This document shows positions 39,095 to 47,570 of a DNA stretch of 64,000 bases, piece by piece. Both the position numbers and the translations under genes were made by a program. This stretch comes from Lysobacter sp. BMK333-48F3 (GTDB lineage Bacteria > Pseudomonadota > Gammaproteobacteria > Xanthomonadales > Xanthomonadaceae): positions 1,240,001 through 1,304,000 of the forward strand of contig NZ_JAIHOO010000001.1 of NCBI RefSeq assembly GCF_019733395.1. The letters run 5' to 3'. The notes beneath the pieces are model-generated. The model had not been told where the DNA came from. It saw only the letters and a program-made list of their open reading frames with translations, and did not search any database. Each line of letters begins with the position of its first letter. The stretch's first letter is position 1.

Positions 39095-39175
39095 GAGGAG
39101 TGAGCGCAGAGGAGTGAGGAGCGAGCAGCGGCCGCGACTTTGGCTCTACTCACTCCTCTGCGCTCGCTTCTTGCT
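39095..39175. repeat. Inverted repeat between hemF and YetF-like gene
   Basis: GCGAGGAGTGAGCGCAGAGGAGTGAG on the left and CTCACTCCTCTGCGCTCGCTTC on the right (within 39095-39165) can pair almost fully around a 25-bp loop. It fills the convergent gap and may be a bidirectional 3'-end hairpin. Confidence 0.7.
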
Positions 39176-39180
39176 CCTAC

Positions 39181-39660
39181 TCACTTCTCGCTGCGCTTCA
39201 AAATCGTAATCCGCCCGTTGGTCTCCAGCATCGCCACCTCGATCGCGTCGAAATCGTCGCAGTCGTTCTCGCGCATCGCCTTGTCGAAATCGGCGCGGCT
39301 GACCAGTTCGCGCCGCAGCACCCGGCGGAACACCCGGCCGGCGCGCGCCAGCACCACCGGCTCGCCTTCGAGCAGGCGCTCGGCGCGCTCGCTGCGCGCG
39401 GCGACGAAGCCGACCGCCCAGTTCAGCGCCATCAGCGTCGCCGCCAGCAACAAGCCGCCGCCGACCGAGGTGTCGCTGCCGAGCAGGGCGTTCTGCACCG
39501 CGTTGCCGAGCAGCACGATCAGCAGCATGTCGAACGAGGTGAACTGGCCCATGGTGCGCTTGCCCGACAGGCGGATCAGCGCCAGCAGGACGAAATAGAC
39601 CACGCAGGCGCGCAGCGGGTAGTGCCACCAGGGCATCGACAGGTCGAAGGCATCGGTCAT
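39181..39660 (-). CDS. YetF/DUF421-family membrane protein
   Basis: 159 aa. Two or three membrane segments in the first ~80 residues (YPLRACVVYFVLLALIRLSG, GQFTSFDMLLIVLLGNAVQN, GGGLLLAATLMALNWAVGF) and the GKRTMGQ motif typical of the YetF/DUF421 family, followed by a cytoplasmic domain with LLEGEPVVLARAGRVFRRVLRRE and SRADFDKAMREN. Function not established. ATG 39660 is chosen at the point where family similarity starts. Confidence 0.85.
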   Translation of the reverse strand: MTDAFDLSMPWWHYPLRACVVYFVLLALIRLSGKRTMGQFTSFDMLLIVLLGNAVQNALLGSDTSVGGGLLLAATLMALNWAVGFVAARSERAERLLEGEPVVLARAGRVFRRVLRRELVSRADFDKAMRENDCDDFDAIEVAMLETNGRITILKRSEK

Positions 39661-39972
39661 GGGCGCGGCTCCGCATCGTTCGGACGCCGCCGCGGTCGCG
39701 CCGCGGCGGCAGGACCCGGCGATTCTGGACCGCGGCGGCGTGCAGCGCGCGTGCAGCCGCCGGCGCAACGCGTTGTAGCGCAATGTGCGCCGCGTCACTT
39801 GTTGAGTTTGATTCGCATTTGCATCTTCCGCGCGACCGTCGCAGAATGCGCACGCTTCGCCCGCCCCGGGATTTCAGCCAGCGCGGAGCCTCTCCCAACA
39901 TCCGCGCAGAACCGGCGCCCGGCGACCGTCCGGCGGCGCGCGTTCGCGCCCCTGCCGAAGGAACGCCGCCCG
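39661..39972. promoter_or_regulatory. Divergent gap with Fur-like site upstream of TonB receptor
   Basis: 312 bp between the YetF-like gene and the receptor. A stretch around 39803-39826 reads GATGCAAATGCGAATCAAAC on the minus strand, resembling Fur boxes built from AAT-type hexamers. The receptor Shine-Dalgarno AAGGA is at 39958-39962. The rest is GC-rich without further signal. Confidence 0.45.
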
Positions 39973-41964
39973 ATGTCCGCCTCCTCCTCCCGCCTGCTGT
40001 CCGGCCTGGCCCTGCTCGCCTGCGCTCCGCTGGCGCATGCGGCCGACGCCGCAGACGCCGGCGACAGCGCCCGCACCCTGGACACGATCACCGTAGTCGC
40101 CGAGCGTGAGCCCGGCAACTTCGACCTCGACCGCGGCGAGATCGAGCTGACCCAGGCCTCCGACCTCGGCGATCTGCTGTCCAACGAATCCGGCGTCGCG
40201 GTCGGCGGCGGCTCGCCGGTGGCGCAGAAGGTCTACGTGCGCGGCTTCGAGGACACCTTGCTCAACGTCAGCATCGACGGCGCGCAGGAACCGGCCGAGC
40301 TCTACCATCACCAGACCCGGGTCCAGATCGAGCCGGAGTTCATCAAGTCGATCGAACTCGACGCCGGCGCGGGCGCGGCCACCGCCGGCGCCGGCGCGCT
40401 GACCGGCGCGATGCGGGTGCGCACCCGCGACGCCTTCGACCTGCTGCGCCCGGGCCAGAATGCCGGCTTCCTGGTCAAGGCCCAGGCCGGCTTCAACGGC
40501 GAGAACAGCAGCAAGGGCGTGCTGGCCGGCTACGGCCGCCTGTCCGACCGGCTCGGCCTGCTCGCCACCTACGTCTACCAGGACGGCGGCGACTACGACG
40601 ACGGCCACGGCGACCGGGTCGAACCGACCGGCTACCGCCATGAGCGCGCCCAGGCCAAGCTCAGCGGCCTGTTCGACGCGCACCAGTTCGATTTTTCGGC
40701 CGAGCAGCTGGAAGACACCGGCACCTACTACGAACGCCCGCACATGACCAACTTCAGCGGCCGCTTCGTGCTGTCCGACCACCGCATGCGCCGCACCACC
40801 TACGCCTACGAACACCGCTTCGATCCGGACGGCGAGGCGCTGAACCTGCGCTTCAACGCCTACCGCACCCGTAGCGACTACCAGAACCGGCGCAACACCA
40901 CCGGCCTGCTGTACGGCTGGGGCGAACAGACCAGCACCGGCTTCGACCTGCGCAACACCTCGGCCTGGGACGCGCTGTCGCTGACCTACGGCGTGGACTA
41001 CCGCGGCGACCGCCTGCACGCGCTGCAACAGGCCACGCCGCGCCCGTTCTGGGGCCGCACCGAGCAGACCGCGAAGGTGTTCGGCGCCTACGCCCAGGGC
41101 GAATGGCAGGCCTCGCCGCAGTGGAAGCTGGCCGCCGGCCTGCGCTGGGACGACTACCGCCACCAGGGCGAGTCGGGCGTCAGCGCCGGCGCGCGCAACG
41201 ACCAGGCCAAGCTCAGCCCGAACCTGTCGCTGACCTGGACCCCGATCGAATCGCTGAGCCTGCGCGCGGCCTATTCGGAGGCCTTCCGCGGCGTCACCAT
41301 CCGCGAGGCCTTCTTCAGCTCGCTCTACACCCACCGCGGCGACCTCGACGGCGAGCAGGCCGACAACCTCGAATTCGGCATCGCCTGGGAACGCGACGGC
41401 TTCTTCGCCCGCGCCACCGTGTTCCGCCAGCGCATCGAGAACTACATCAACGCGGTCTACGACGGCGGCGCCGCCTGGGGTTACTGGGAGAACGTGGGCA
41501 CGGCCAAGGTCGACGGCTACGAAGCCGAGCTCGGCCAGCGCTGGGAGCGCAGCGGCTGGAGCCTGGGGGTGTGGAACTCGGACAACAAGCTCGACGGCCG
41601 CCCGCTCAACGACGCCGACCTCGGCCTGGGCACCAGCATCGGCCGCACCTGGACCGCGCGCTTCGACTGGCAGCCGGCCTCGGCCCAGGCCAACTACGCG
41701 ATCCGCGCGCGCCTGGTCGAGGACGAGCGCAACTCGATCGCTCCGGCCGCGCCGGACAAGCCCGGCTACGCGGTGGTCGATGTGATGGCGAACTGGAACC
41801 TGCTCGGCGACGACCGGCTCAAGCTGGGTGCGGCGATCAACAATCTGTTCGACCGTTTCTATTACGACCACGGCACCTACGGCTATCAGGCCGGGACCAA
41901 GAGCTACATCGGCTTCCCTTCGCCGGGCCGCGAGCTGTCGCTGTCGCTGACCTATCGCTACTGA
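39973..41964 (+). CDS. TonB-dependent outer-membrane receptor
   Basis: 663 aa. Signal peptide of about 22 residues ending in AHAADA, TonB box DTITVVAE, plug with VYVRGFEDTLLNVSIDGAQE, then a beta-barrel ending in the aromatic strand SLSLTYRY. Such receptors import iron siderophores, heme or other ligands using TonB energy. The Fur-like site upstream suggests an iron-related ligand; nearby hemF is consistent with heme or iron but proves nothing. ATG 39973 begins at the signal peptide; the open frame further upstream is arbitrary. Confidence 0.93.
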   Translation: MSASSSRLLSGLALLACAPLAHAADAADAGDSARTLDTITVVAEREPGNFDLDRGEIELTQASDLGDLLSNESGVAVGGGSPVAQKVYVRGFEDTLLNVSIDGAQEPAELYHHQTRVQIEPEFIKSIELDAGAGAATAGAGALTGAMRVRTRDAFDLLRPGQNAGFLVKAQAGFNGENSSKGVLAGYGRLSDRLGLLATYVYQDGGDYDDGHGDRVEPTGYRHERAQAKLSGLFDAHQFDFSAEQLEDTGTYYERPHMTNFSGRFVLSDHRMRRTTYAYEHRFDPDGEALNLRFNAYRTRSDYQNRRNTTGLLYGWGEQTSTGFDLRNTSAWDALSLTYGVDYRGDRLHALQQATPRPFWGRTEQTAKVFGAYAQGEWQASPQWKLAAGLRWDDYRHQGESGVSAGARNDQAKLSPNLSLTWTPIESLSLRAAYSEAFRGVTIREAFFSSLYTHRGDLDGEQADNLEFGIAWERDGFFARATVFRQRIENYINAVYDGGAAWGYWENVGTAKVDGYEAELGQRWERSGWSLGVWNSDNKLDGRPLNDADLGLGTSIGRTWTARFDWQPASAQANYAIRARLVEDERNSIAPAAPDKPGYAVVDVMANWNLLGDDRLKLGAAINNLFDRFYYDHGTYGYQAGTKSYIGFPSPGRELSLSLTYRY

Positions 41965-42055
41965 GTCCGGTCGCGCCGGGCGCGGGGCAGGCCGCCTCGC
42001 GCCCGGGTCGCCGGCGCCGATTACCGCGTCGGATTCGTTCGAGCAACGACTCGAC

Positions 42056-42395
42056 ACAAACTTGGCACATTAAGATAGTTAACTGGGCCCGGTTAATGTC
42101 GGCAGCGCGGCACATTAACTCGCTGAATGAAATCGTCCCGGCACTTTCGGCGACACAAATAAAAAGCCCCGCGGGCAGGGGGGGCCGGCGGGGCTGGTGG
42201 AGCGGGACCTGGGGAGGGGTCGTACGCTCCGGGGGATCACTCCAGGGGAGGGAGAGATCAGCGACAGACGTTGCATCTGTCGCGGCCTATATGACCATCT
42301 CCCACATGGATAGTTCGTGAAGATCGGAGTTAATAATTTGTTGGATTCAGGAGAGATTCATTAAGCCCAGTCCAGCAAAATCAATAGCTTCCAGA
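42056..42395 (-). ncRNA. Candidate structured RNA or 3' region below polA
   Basis: 434-bp gap (41965-42398) markedly more AT-rich than the window. On the minus strand: a possible -35/-10 region with TTGATT and TTAATG in 42340-42385, a small hairpin CGACAGA TGCAACG TCTGTCG at 42256-42276, and the intrinsic terminator at 42160-42200. CACATTAA occurs twice near 42067 and 42111. It may be an independent small RNA or only the polA 3' UTR; I cannot tell. Confidence 0.3.
42155..42200 (-). terminator. Intrinsic terminator, minus strand
   Basis: On the minus strand AGCCCCGCCGG, a C-rich loop, then CCCGCGGGGCT followed by TTTTTATTTG. Stem plus U-run terminates transcription coming from polA (or from the small RNA candidate between them). 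Confidence 0.8.
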
Positions 42396-42398
42396 TAA

Positions 42399-45170
42399 TC
42401 AATGCGCTTCGTCCCAGTTAATCCCGACCCCGCTGTCGACGACGAGCGGTACCCGCAGGCTCGCCGCGGCCGACATCCGGGCCGAGGCCTGCGCCACCAG
42501 GGTATCGACGAAACCGTCGTCGACTTCGAACACCAGTTCGTCGTGCACCTGCAGGATCATCTTGGCCTGCCCGCCCTGCCCGGCCAGCCAGCCGTCGATG
42601 TCGATCATCGCCCGCTTGATGATGTCGGCCGCGGTGCCCTGCATCGGCGCATTGATCGCGGCGCGCTCGGCGCCGGCGCGCAGGCCCTGGTTGGAGGCCT
42701 TGATGTTCTCCAGGTATAGGCGGCGGCCGAACACGGTTTCGACATAGCCCTGGTCGCGCGCTTCCTGGCGGGTGCGCTCCATGAAATCGCGCACCCCCGG
42801 ATAACGGCTGAAGTACAGGGCGATGTAGTCCTGCGCCTCGCCGCGGCCGATGCCGAGCTGGCGCGCCAGGCCGAACGCGCTCATGCCGTACATCAGGCCG
42901 AAGTTGATCGCCTTGGCGGCGCGGCGCTCGTTGCCGCTGACCTCGTCGATCGACGCCTTGCCGAACACTTCCGCGGCGGTGGCGCGATGCACGTCGGCGC
43001 CGGATTCGAACGCGCGCACCAGGCCGGTGTCCTCCGACAGGTGGGCCATGATCCGCAATTCGATCTGCGAATAGTCGCAGGCGACCAGGCGCCGGCCTTG
43101 CGGGGCGACGAAGGCGCGGCGGATGCGGCGGCCGTCGTCGGTGCGGATCGGGATGTTCTGCAGATTCGGATCGCTGGAGGCGAGCCGGCCGGTGGCGGCG
43201 CCGGCCTGGTGGTAGCTGGTGTGGACGCGGCCGGTGTGCGGATTGACCATCTCCGACAGCTTGTCGGTGTAGGTGCTGCGCAGCTTGGCCAGGCCGCGGT
43301 ACTCCAGGATCACCCGCGGCAGCTCGTGCTGGTCGGCGATCGCCTCCAGCGCCTCTTCGTTGGTCGACGGCGCGCCGGACGGCGTCTTGACCAAGACCGG
43401 CAGCTTGAGCTCGTCGAACAGCAGCGCGCCGAGCTGCTTGGGCGAATCCAGGTTGAAGGCGCGCCCGGCCAGTTCGGTCGCCTTCTGCTGCGCGGCGAGC
43501 ATGCGCCGCGACAGGTCGGCCGACTGCCGGCGCAGTTCGTCGCCGTCGATCATCACCCCGTTGGCCTCGACCCGCGCCAGCACCGGCACCAACGGCATTT
43601 CGATCTCGCGGTAGACGCGCTCCAGCGCCGGCTCGGCGGCCAGGCGCGGGCCCAGCACCCGGTGCAGGCGCAGGGTCACGTCGGCGTCTTCGGCGGCGTA
43701 GCGGGTCGCATCGTCGATGGCGACCTGCGAGAACGCGATCTGCTTGGCGCCCTTGCCGGCGACATCGGCGTACTTGATCGTGTCGTAGCCCAGGTAGCGC
43801 TTGGCCAGCGAGTCCATGTCGTGGCGGCTGGCGGTGGCGTTGTAGACGAAGCTTTCGAGCATGGTGTCGTCGGCGTAGCCGGCGACCTCGACCCCGTGCC
43901 GGCGCAGCACGTGCAGGTCGTACTTGCCGTGCTGGCCGAGCTTGCGCCTGGCCGGATCGGCGAACGCGGGACGCAGCGCGGCCAGCACCTGCTCGCGATC
44001 GAGCTGGGCCGGCGCACCGGGATAGTCGTGGCCGACCGGCACGTACACCGCACGGCCGCTGCGGGTGGCGAAGCTGAGCCCGACCAGGTTGGCCTGCATC
44101 GCATCCAGCGAGTCGGTCTCGGTATCGAAGGCGAACTCCTCGGCCGCCTGCAGTTCGGCGACCAACGCATCGAGCTGGGCCTGGGTGGTCACCGCCTCGT
44201 ATTCGCCGGGCACGGCCAGTGCGGCGTCGGGCGTTTCCGCCGCGGCGCTGGAACGGGCGTGGCCGGCGGCGGTGGCGCGCAGGCCGGCGCGGTCGGCGGC
44301 CAGCTCGTTGGCGGCCGCGGCGGCGCCGCCCTCGAGTTCGCGCAGCGCCTGCTTGAAGCCGTAGCGCGCGTACAGGGTGCGCAGCGATTCGCTGTCGCGC
44401 TCGCGCAGAGCCAATTCCTGCGGGCCGCGCTCGAGCTCGACGTCGGTCTTGATCGTCGCCAACTGGCGGTTCAGCGGCAGCCGCGGCAGGGCCGCGCGCA
44501 GGTTGTCGCCGATCTTGCCCTTGATCTGCGCGGCGTGCTCGATCACCCCGTCCAGGGTGCCGTACTCGCCCAGCCACTTGGCCGCGGTCTTGGGCCCGCA
44601 TTTCTCCACGCCGGGGATGTTGTCGACGCTGTCGCCCATCAGCGACAGCAGGTCGATGACCTGGTTGGGGTTGACCCCGAACTTGGCGAACACCGCCTCG
44701 TCCGAATCCATCCGGCTGCCGCTCATGGTGTTGACCAGGACCACGCCCGGCCGCACCAGCTGGGCGAAATCCTTGTCGCCGGTGGAGATGGTCACGTCGA
44801 TGCCGTCGGCCGCCGCGCGCAGGGCCAGGGTGCCGATCACGTCGTCGGCCTCGACCCCGTCGATGCGCAGGATCGGGATGCCCAAGGCCTCGACGATCTC
44901 GCACATCGGCAGCACCTGCGCGCGCAGGTCGTCCGGCATCGGCGGGCGGTTGGCCTTGTACTGCGGGTCGAGATCGTCGCGGAAGGTCTTGCCGGGCGCG
45001 TCGACCACGAAGGCGACGAAGTCGGGCCGTTCGTTCAAGGTCGAGCGCAGCATGTTGACCACGCCGAACAGGGCGCCGGTGGGCTCGCCCGCGTCGTTGC
45101 TCAAGGGCGGCAACGCATGGAAGGCGCGGTAGAGGTAGCTGGAACCATCGATGAGGACGAGTCGTTTCAT
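42399..45170 (-). CDS. polA: DNA polymerase I
   Basis: 923 aa, full-length family A polymerase with three domains: 5'-3' exonuclease (LVLIDGSSYLYRAFHALPP, DGVEADDVIGTLA), proofreading domain (FAFDTETDSLD) and polymerase with ACDYSQIELRIMAHLSED and VHDELVFEV. Fills gaps and replaces primers. ATG 45170 is fixed by the MKRLVLIDGSS start; upstream frame is a shadow. Divergent from the DUF2782 gene. Confidence 0.97.
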   Translation of the reverse strand: MKRLVLIDGSSYLYRAFHALPPLSNDAGEPTGALFGVVNMLRSTLNERPDFVAFVVDAPGKTFRDDLDPQYKANRPPMPDDLRAQVLPMCEIVEALGIPILRIDGVEADDVIGTLALRAAADGIDVTISTGDKDFAQLVRPGVVLVNTMSGSRMDSDEAVFAKFGVNPNQVIDLLSLMGDSVDNIPGVEKCGPKTAAKWLGEYGTLDGVIEHAAQIKGKIGDNLRAALPRLPLNRQLATIKTDVELERGPQELALRERDSESLRTLYARYGFKQALRELEGGAAAAANELAADRAGLRATAAGHARSSAAAETPDAALAVPGEYEAVTTQAQLDALVAELQAAEEFAFDTETDSLDAMQANLVGLSFATRSGRAVYVPVGHDYPGAPAQLDREQVLAALRPAFADPARRKLGQHGKYDLHVLRRHGVEVAGYADDTMLESFVYNATASRHDMDSLAKRYLGYDTIKYADVAGKGAKQIAFSQVAIDDATRYAAEDADVTLRLHRVLGPRLAAEPALERVYREIEMPLVPVLARVEANGVMIDGDELRRQSADLSRRMLAAQQKATELAGRAFNLDSPKQLGALLFDELKLPVLVKTPSGAPSTNEEALEAIADQHELPRVILEYRGLAKLRSTYTDKLSEMVNPHTGRVHTSYHQAGAATGRLASSDPNLQNIPIRTDDGRRIRRAFVAPQGRRLVACDYSQIELRIMAHLSEDTGLVRAFESGADVHRATAAEVFGKASIDEVSGNERRAAKAINFGLMYGMSAFGLARQLGIGRGEAQDYIALYFSRYPGVRDFMERTRQEARDQGYVETVFGRRLYLENIKASNQGLRAGAERAAINAPMQGTAADIIKRAMIDIDGWLAGQGGQAKMILQVHDELVFEVDDGFVDTLVAQASARMSAAASLRVPLVVDSGVGINWDEAH

Positions 45171-45291
45171 GTCCGCGATTCTACGCCCGCCGGTCTCGCA
45201 GCCCGAAACCGGCGCCGGGCCATGCGCGCGCTTCACCGCATCCGGCGTATCCTGTCGGCCTGAAGCAACCGCCCAAGAATGGAGAACCGCC

Positions 45292-45636
45292 ATGCGCGCC
45301 CCCAACGCGACGTCGGTCGCAGTGTTCGCCTCGCCCCGGGCCCTGTTCGCCGCCACCGCCCTGCTCGCCCTGGCCCTGACCGGCTGCGCCAGCACCGGCG
45401 CCGCCGCGGACGACCCCACCGCCGGCCTCAGCAACGCCGAAATCCGCACCCGCACGGTCGAGAACGGCGACGTGCTGGAGGAATACCGCGTCGCCGGCCA
45501 GTTGCGCGCGGTCAAGGTCACCCCGGCGCGCGGCCCGATCTATTACCTGGTCGACGAAAACGGCGACGGCCGCCTGGACAGCAGCAAGGGCGAAGGCACG
45601 GTGTCGCCGGTGTATTTCAAGCTCTTCAGCTGGTAA
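45292..45636 (+). CDS. DUF2782 lipoprotein
   Basis: 114 aa. Hydrophobic leader ALFAATALLALALTGCAST with lipobox L-T-G-C, then the small DUF2782 domain (NAEIRTRTVENGDVLEEYRVAGQLRAVKV, IYYLVDENGDGR). Envelope lipoprotein of unknown function, frequently next to polA in this lineage. Begins at 45292 with GGAG about 9 bp before the ATG. Confidence 0.87.
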   Translation: MRAPNATSVAVFASPRALFAATALLALALTGCASTGAAADDPTAGLSNAEIRTRTVENGDVLEEYRVAGQLRAVKVTPARGPIYYLVDENGDGRLDSSKGEGTVSPVYFKLFSW

Positions 45637-45759
45637 CGGAGCAGGAGACAACGGATAGGAGATAGCGAGCTTTGCCCGGTGCTTCGACTCTCGCCAGTCC
45701 GCCCTCTCCCAGCCCCGCTTTCGCTATCCACCCCCTCCCATCCGCTATCTCCCAGCACC
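45637..45759. repeat. Inverted short-word repeat before the GNAT gene
   Basis: GGATAGGAGATAGCGAG (from about 45653) and CGCTATCC... CCGCTATCTCCC (about 45722-45752) are mirror-matched. It resembles the word-like repeats of the other gaps (GAATGGGGAATCG, GCGAGGAGTGAG). No gene here. Confidence 0.55.
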
Positions 45760-46200
45760 ATGGACATCTGCACCATGGACATCCGCACCATCGTCGGCGA
45801 CACCGCCCTGCGCCAGGTCTGGCCGCTGGTCTCGCAGCTGCGCCCGGATTTCGACGAGGAGCGTTTCGTGGCCCAGATGCATCGGCAGATCGCCGAGGGC
45901 TGTCGCGCCACCGTGGCCTACGACGAACAAGGCCTGCCGCGCGCGTTCGCCTGCTGGCGGGTGATGGAGATGCTCGCGGTCGGCCTGCACGTCTATGTCG
46001 ACGATCTGATCGTCGACCAGACCGTGCGCAGCCGCGGCTACGGCAAGGCCCTGCTCGACTGGCTCAAGGCCGAGGCCAAGCGCCTGGGCTGCGCGCGCCT
46101 GCAGCTGGACTCGGGCACCCAGCGCCAGGACGCGCACGCCTTCTATCTGCGCGAGCGCCTGCGCATCGAAGCCTTCCACTTCGGCGTCGCCCTCGACTGA
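45760..46200 (+). CDS. GNAT-family acetyltransferase
   Basis: 146 aa GCN5-related N-acetyltransferase. Acetyl-CoA-binding motif LIVDQTVRSRGYGKALLDWL is intact, then CARLQLDSGTQRQDAHAFYL. Substrate unknown. Two alternative ATGs in a 15-nt duplication (45760 and 45775: ATGGACATCTGCACC / ATGGACATCCGCACC) differ by five residues; I list the longer. Confidence 0.88.
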   Translation: MDICTMDIRTIVGDTALRQVWPLVSQLRPDFDEERFVAQMHRQIAEGCRATVAYDEQGLPRAFACWRVMEMLAVGLHVYVDDLIVDQTVRSRGYGKALLDWLKAEAKRLGCARLQLDSGTQRQDAHAFYLRERLRIEAFHFGVALD

Positions 46201-46316
46201 GCCGGGCGACACGACGCTGAACCGTCGCGCGGCTCCGGCCCGAACGGCACACGAGATCGTCCGCGCGGCCTGCTAGGGTGGCTGGGCCACGGGGGGTGGC
46301 GACAGGGACGACGTCG

Positions 46317-46889
46317 ATGGCGCTCGGGTTCCGACGGCAATCGCGCGGGCGGGCAGCGGCCGCCGGGTTCCGGCTGCCGTGGCTGCTGGCGCTCGCCTGG
46401 CTGCTGGCCGGTTGCGGCGAACGCGCCGCCGACCTGGAGCATCCGCAACGCTACGACGCGCCCGGCCTGCGCCTGCAGGTGCCGGGCAACTGGCGCATCG
46501 GCGAGGACCGGCGCATCGGCCAGGTCCAGTACCTGACCGTGGAAAGCCCGGGTTCGGCGCTGTTCGTGGCCATCGTCGGCAGCGGCCGCGGCCAGGAGCT
46601 GGACACCTTCGCCCGCAGCTTCGCCGCCGAAGCCGACCGGCAACTGCCGCCGTCGTCGGTGCCCGGCCACCGCTTCGAGCGCGGCGGCTTCGCCGAAGGC
46701 GCGATCCGCGAGCGCTACAGCCTGCGCCTGGGCGGCGTCGACGTGCCGCACCGGCGCGAGTACCGCAAGGTCACCGGCGCGCGCCGCAGCGCGTTCCTGA
46801 TCACCCAGGGCGCCGAACAGGACCTGGACAAGACCCAGCCCGGCTTCGACCTGCTGCTGCGCTCGTTCGAGCTGCCCGAAGCGCCGTAG
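46317..46889 (+). CDS. Predicted lipoprotein, 190 aa
   Basis: Hydrophobic leader LPWLLALAWLLAGCGERA with a lipobox (L-A-G-C), so a probable envelope lipoprotein. The mature part, about 155 aa, is soluble: LRLQVPGNWRIGEDRRIGQVQYLTVESPGSALFVAIV, FARSFAAEADRQLPP and RREYRKVTGARRSAFLITQG. I do not recognise the family; the layout resembles the PsbP/DUF1795-like fold of surface proteins, but that is a guess. ATG 46317 follows AGGGA. Confidence 0.7.
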   Translation: MALGFRRQSRGRAAAAGFRLPWLLALAWLLAGCGERAADLEHPQRYDAPGLRLQVPGNWRIGEDRRIGQVQYLTVESPGSALFVAIVGSGRGQELDTFARSFAAEADRQLPPSSVPGHRFERGGFAEGAIRERYSLRLGGVDVPHRREYRKVTGARRSAFLITQGAEQDLDKTQPGFDLLLRSFELPEAP

Positions 46890-46901
46890 CGCGCGCCGCG
46901 C

Positions 46902-47417
46902 TCAGCGCGGGCCGTCGGCGCGGCCGCGCCGCAGCCGCCGCCCCAACGCCACCGCCAGCCGCGGCACCAGCGCCGCCAGCGCCGGCGCAATGCAGGCCAG
47001 CTGGATCCACAGGTAATTGAACGCCAGGTTGACCGGCAGCCCGCTGTGCCACTGCTCTGGATCGGCGGCGAAGCGCAGCAGGGCCGGCAACGGGGTCAGC
47101 AGCAGGCAGAACAGCAGCCCGCGCACCGCCGCGTCGGTGCCGCGGCTGAGCCAGGCGATAGGAGCGAGGAAGGCGAAGCCGACCAGTTCGTGAAACCCCA
47201 TGCCGAACGGCAGGTCCGGGGCCCAGCCCGGCACGCTCATGACCTTGCCGAACAGATAGGCCTGCGGGTGCGCCGCGACGACCGCGGACAGGCCGATCAG
47301 GCCGTAGCCGAACAACGCCAGGTTCCAGTGCCGATCCGAAGCAGGCCGATTCGAAGCAGGCCGATTCGGAGCACGCCGATTCGAAGCAGGCCGGTCCGAA
47401 GCTTGGCTTGTATCCAT
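46902..47417 (-). CDS. Membrane protein with repetitive N-terminus
   Basis: 171 aa. About four membrane segments after residue 32 (WNLALFGYGLIGLSAVVAA, LVGFAFLAPIAWLS, AVRGLLFCLLLTPLPALLRF, LAFNYLWIQLACIAPALAALV). The first ~30 residues are a degenerate five-residue repeat (SDRPA SNRRA PNRPA SNRPA) from the 15-nt array at 47333-47407 and are basic. I do not recognise the family. Convergent to the preceding lipoprotein gene. Confidence 0.7.
   Translation of the reverse strand: MDTSQASDRPASNRRAPNRPASNRPASDRHWNLALFGYGLIGLSAVVAAHPQAYLFGKVMSVPGWAPDLPFGMGFHELVGFAFLAPIAWLSRGTDAAVRGLLFCLLLTPLPALLRFAADPEQWHSGLPVNLAFNYLWIQLACIAPALAALVPRLAVALGRRLRRGRADGPR
47333..47407 (-). repeat. Five 15-nt units at the start of a membrane-protein gene
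   Basis: Plus-strand units at 47333, 47348, 47363, 47378 and 47393, such as GATCCGAAGCAGGCC and GATTCGAAGCAGGCC; units 2 and 4 are identical. All lie inside the coding region and encode R-P-A-S-N-type units. Confidence 0.9.
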
Positions 47418-47570
47418 GAGTCGCTTTCCTTGGCGGCGCCGTCGCCCGATGCGGCGGCGCGGTGGTTCGTCCTTGCGCCGGCGGCCGCTCGCGGCCGGCC
47501 CGGCGTCGCTATCGCGGTCGGTTCGGCGCGATCGGCGCTACGCGCGATCGAGCCGCTGCGGCCGGCCCGC

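Noticed and set aside
38192..41964. hemF and the TonB receptor as a heme operon
   Set aside because: A YetF-like gene on the opposite strand separates them, and the receptor has its own upstream region.
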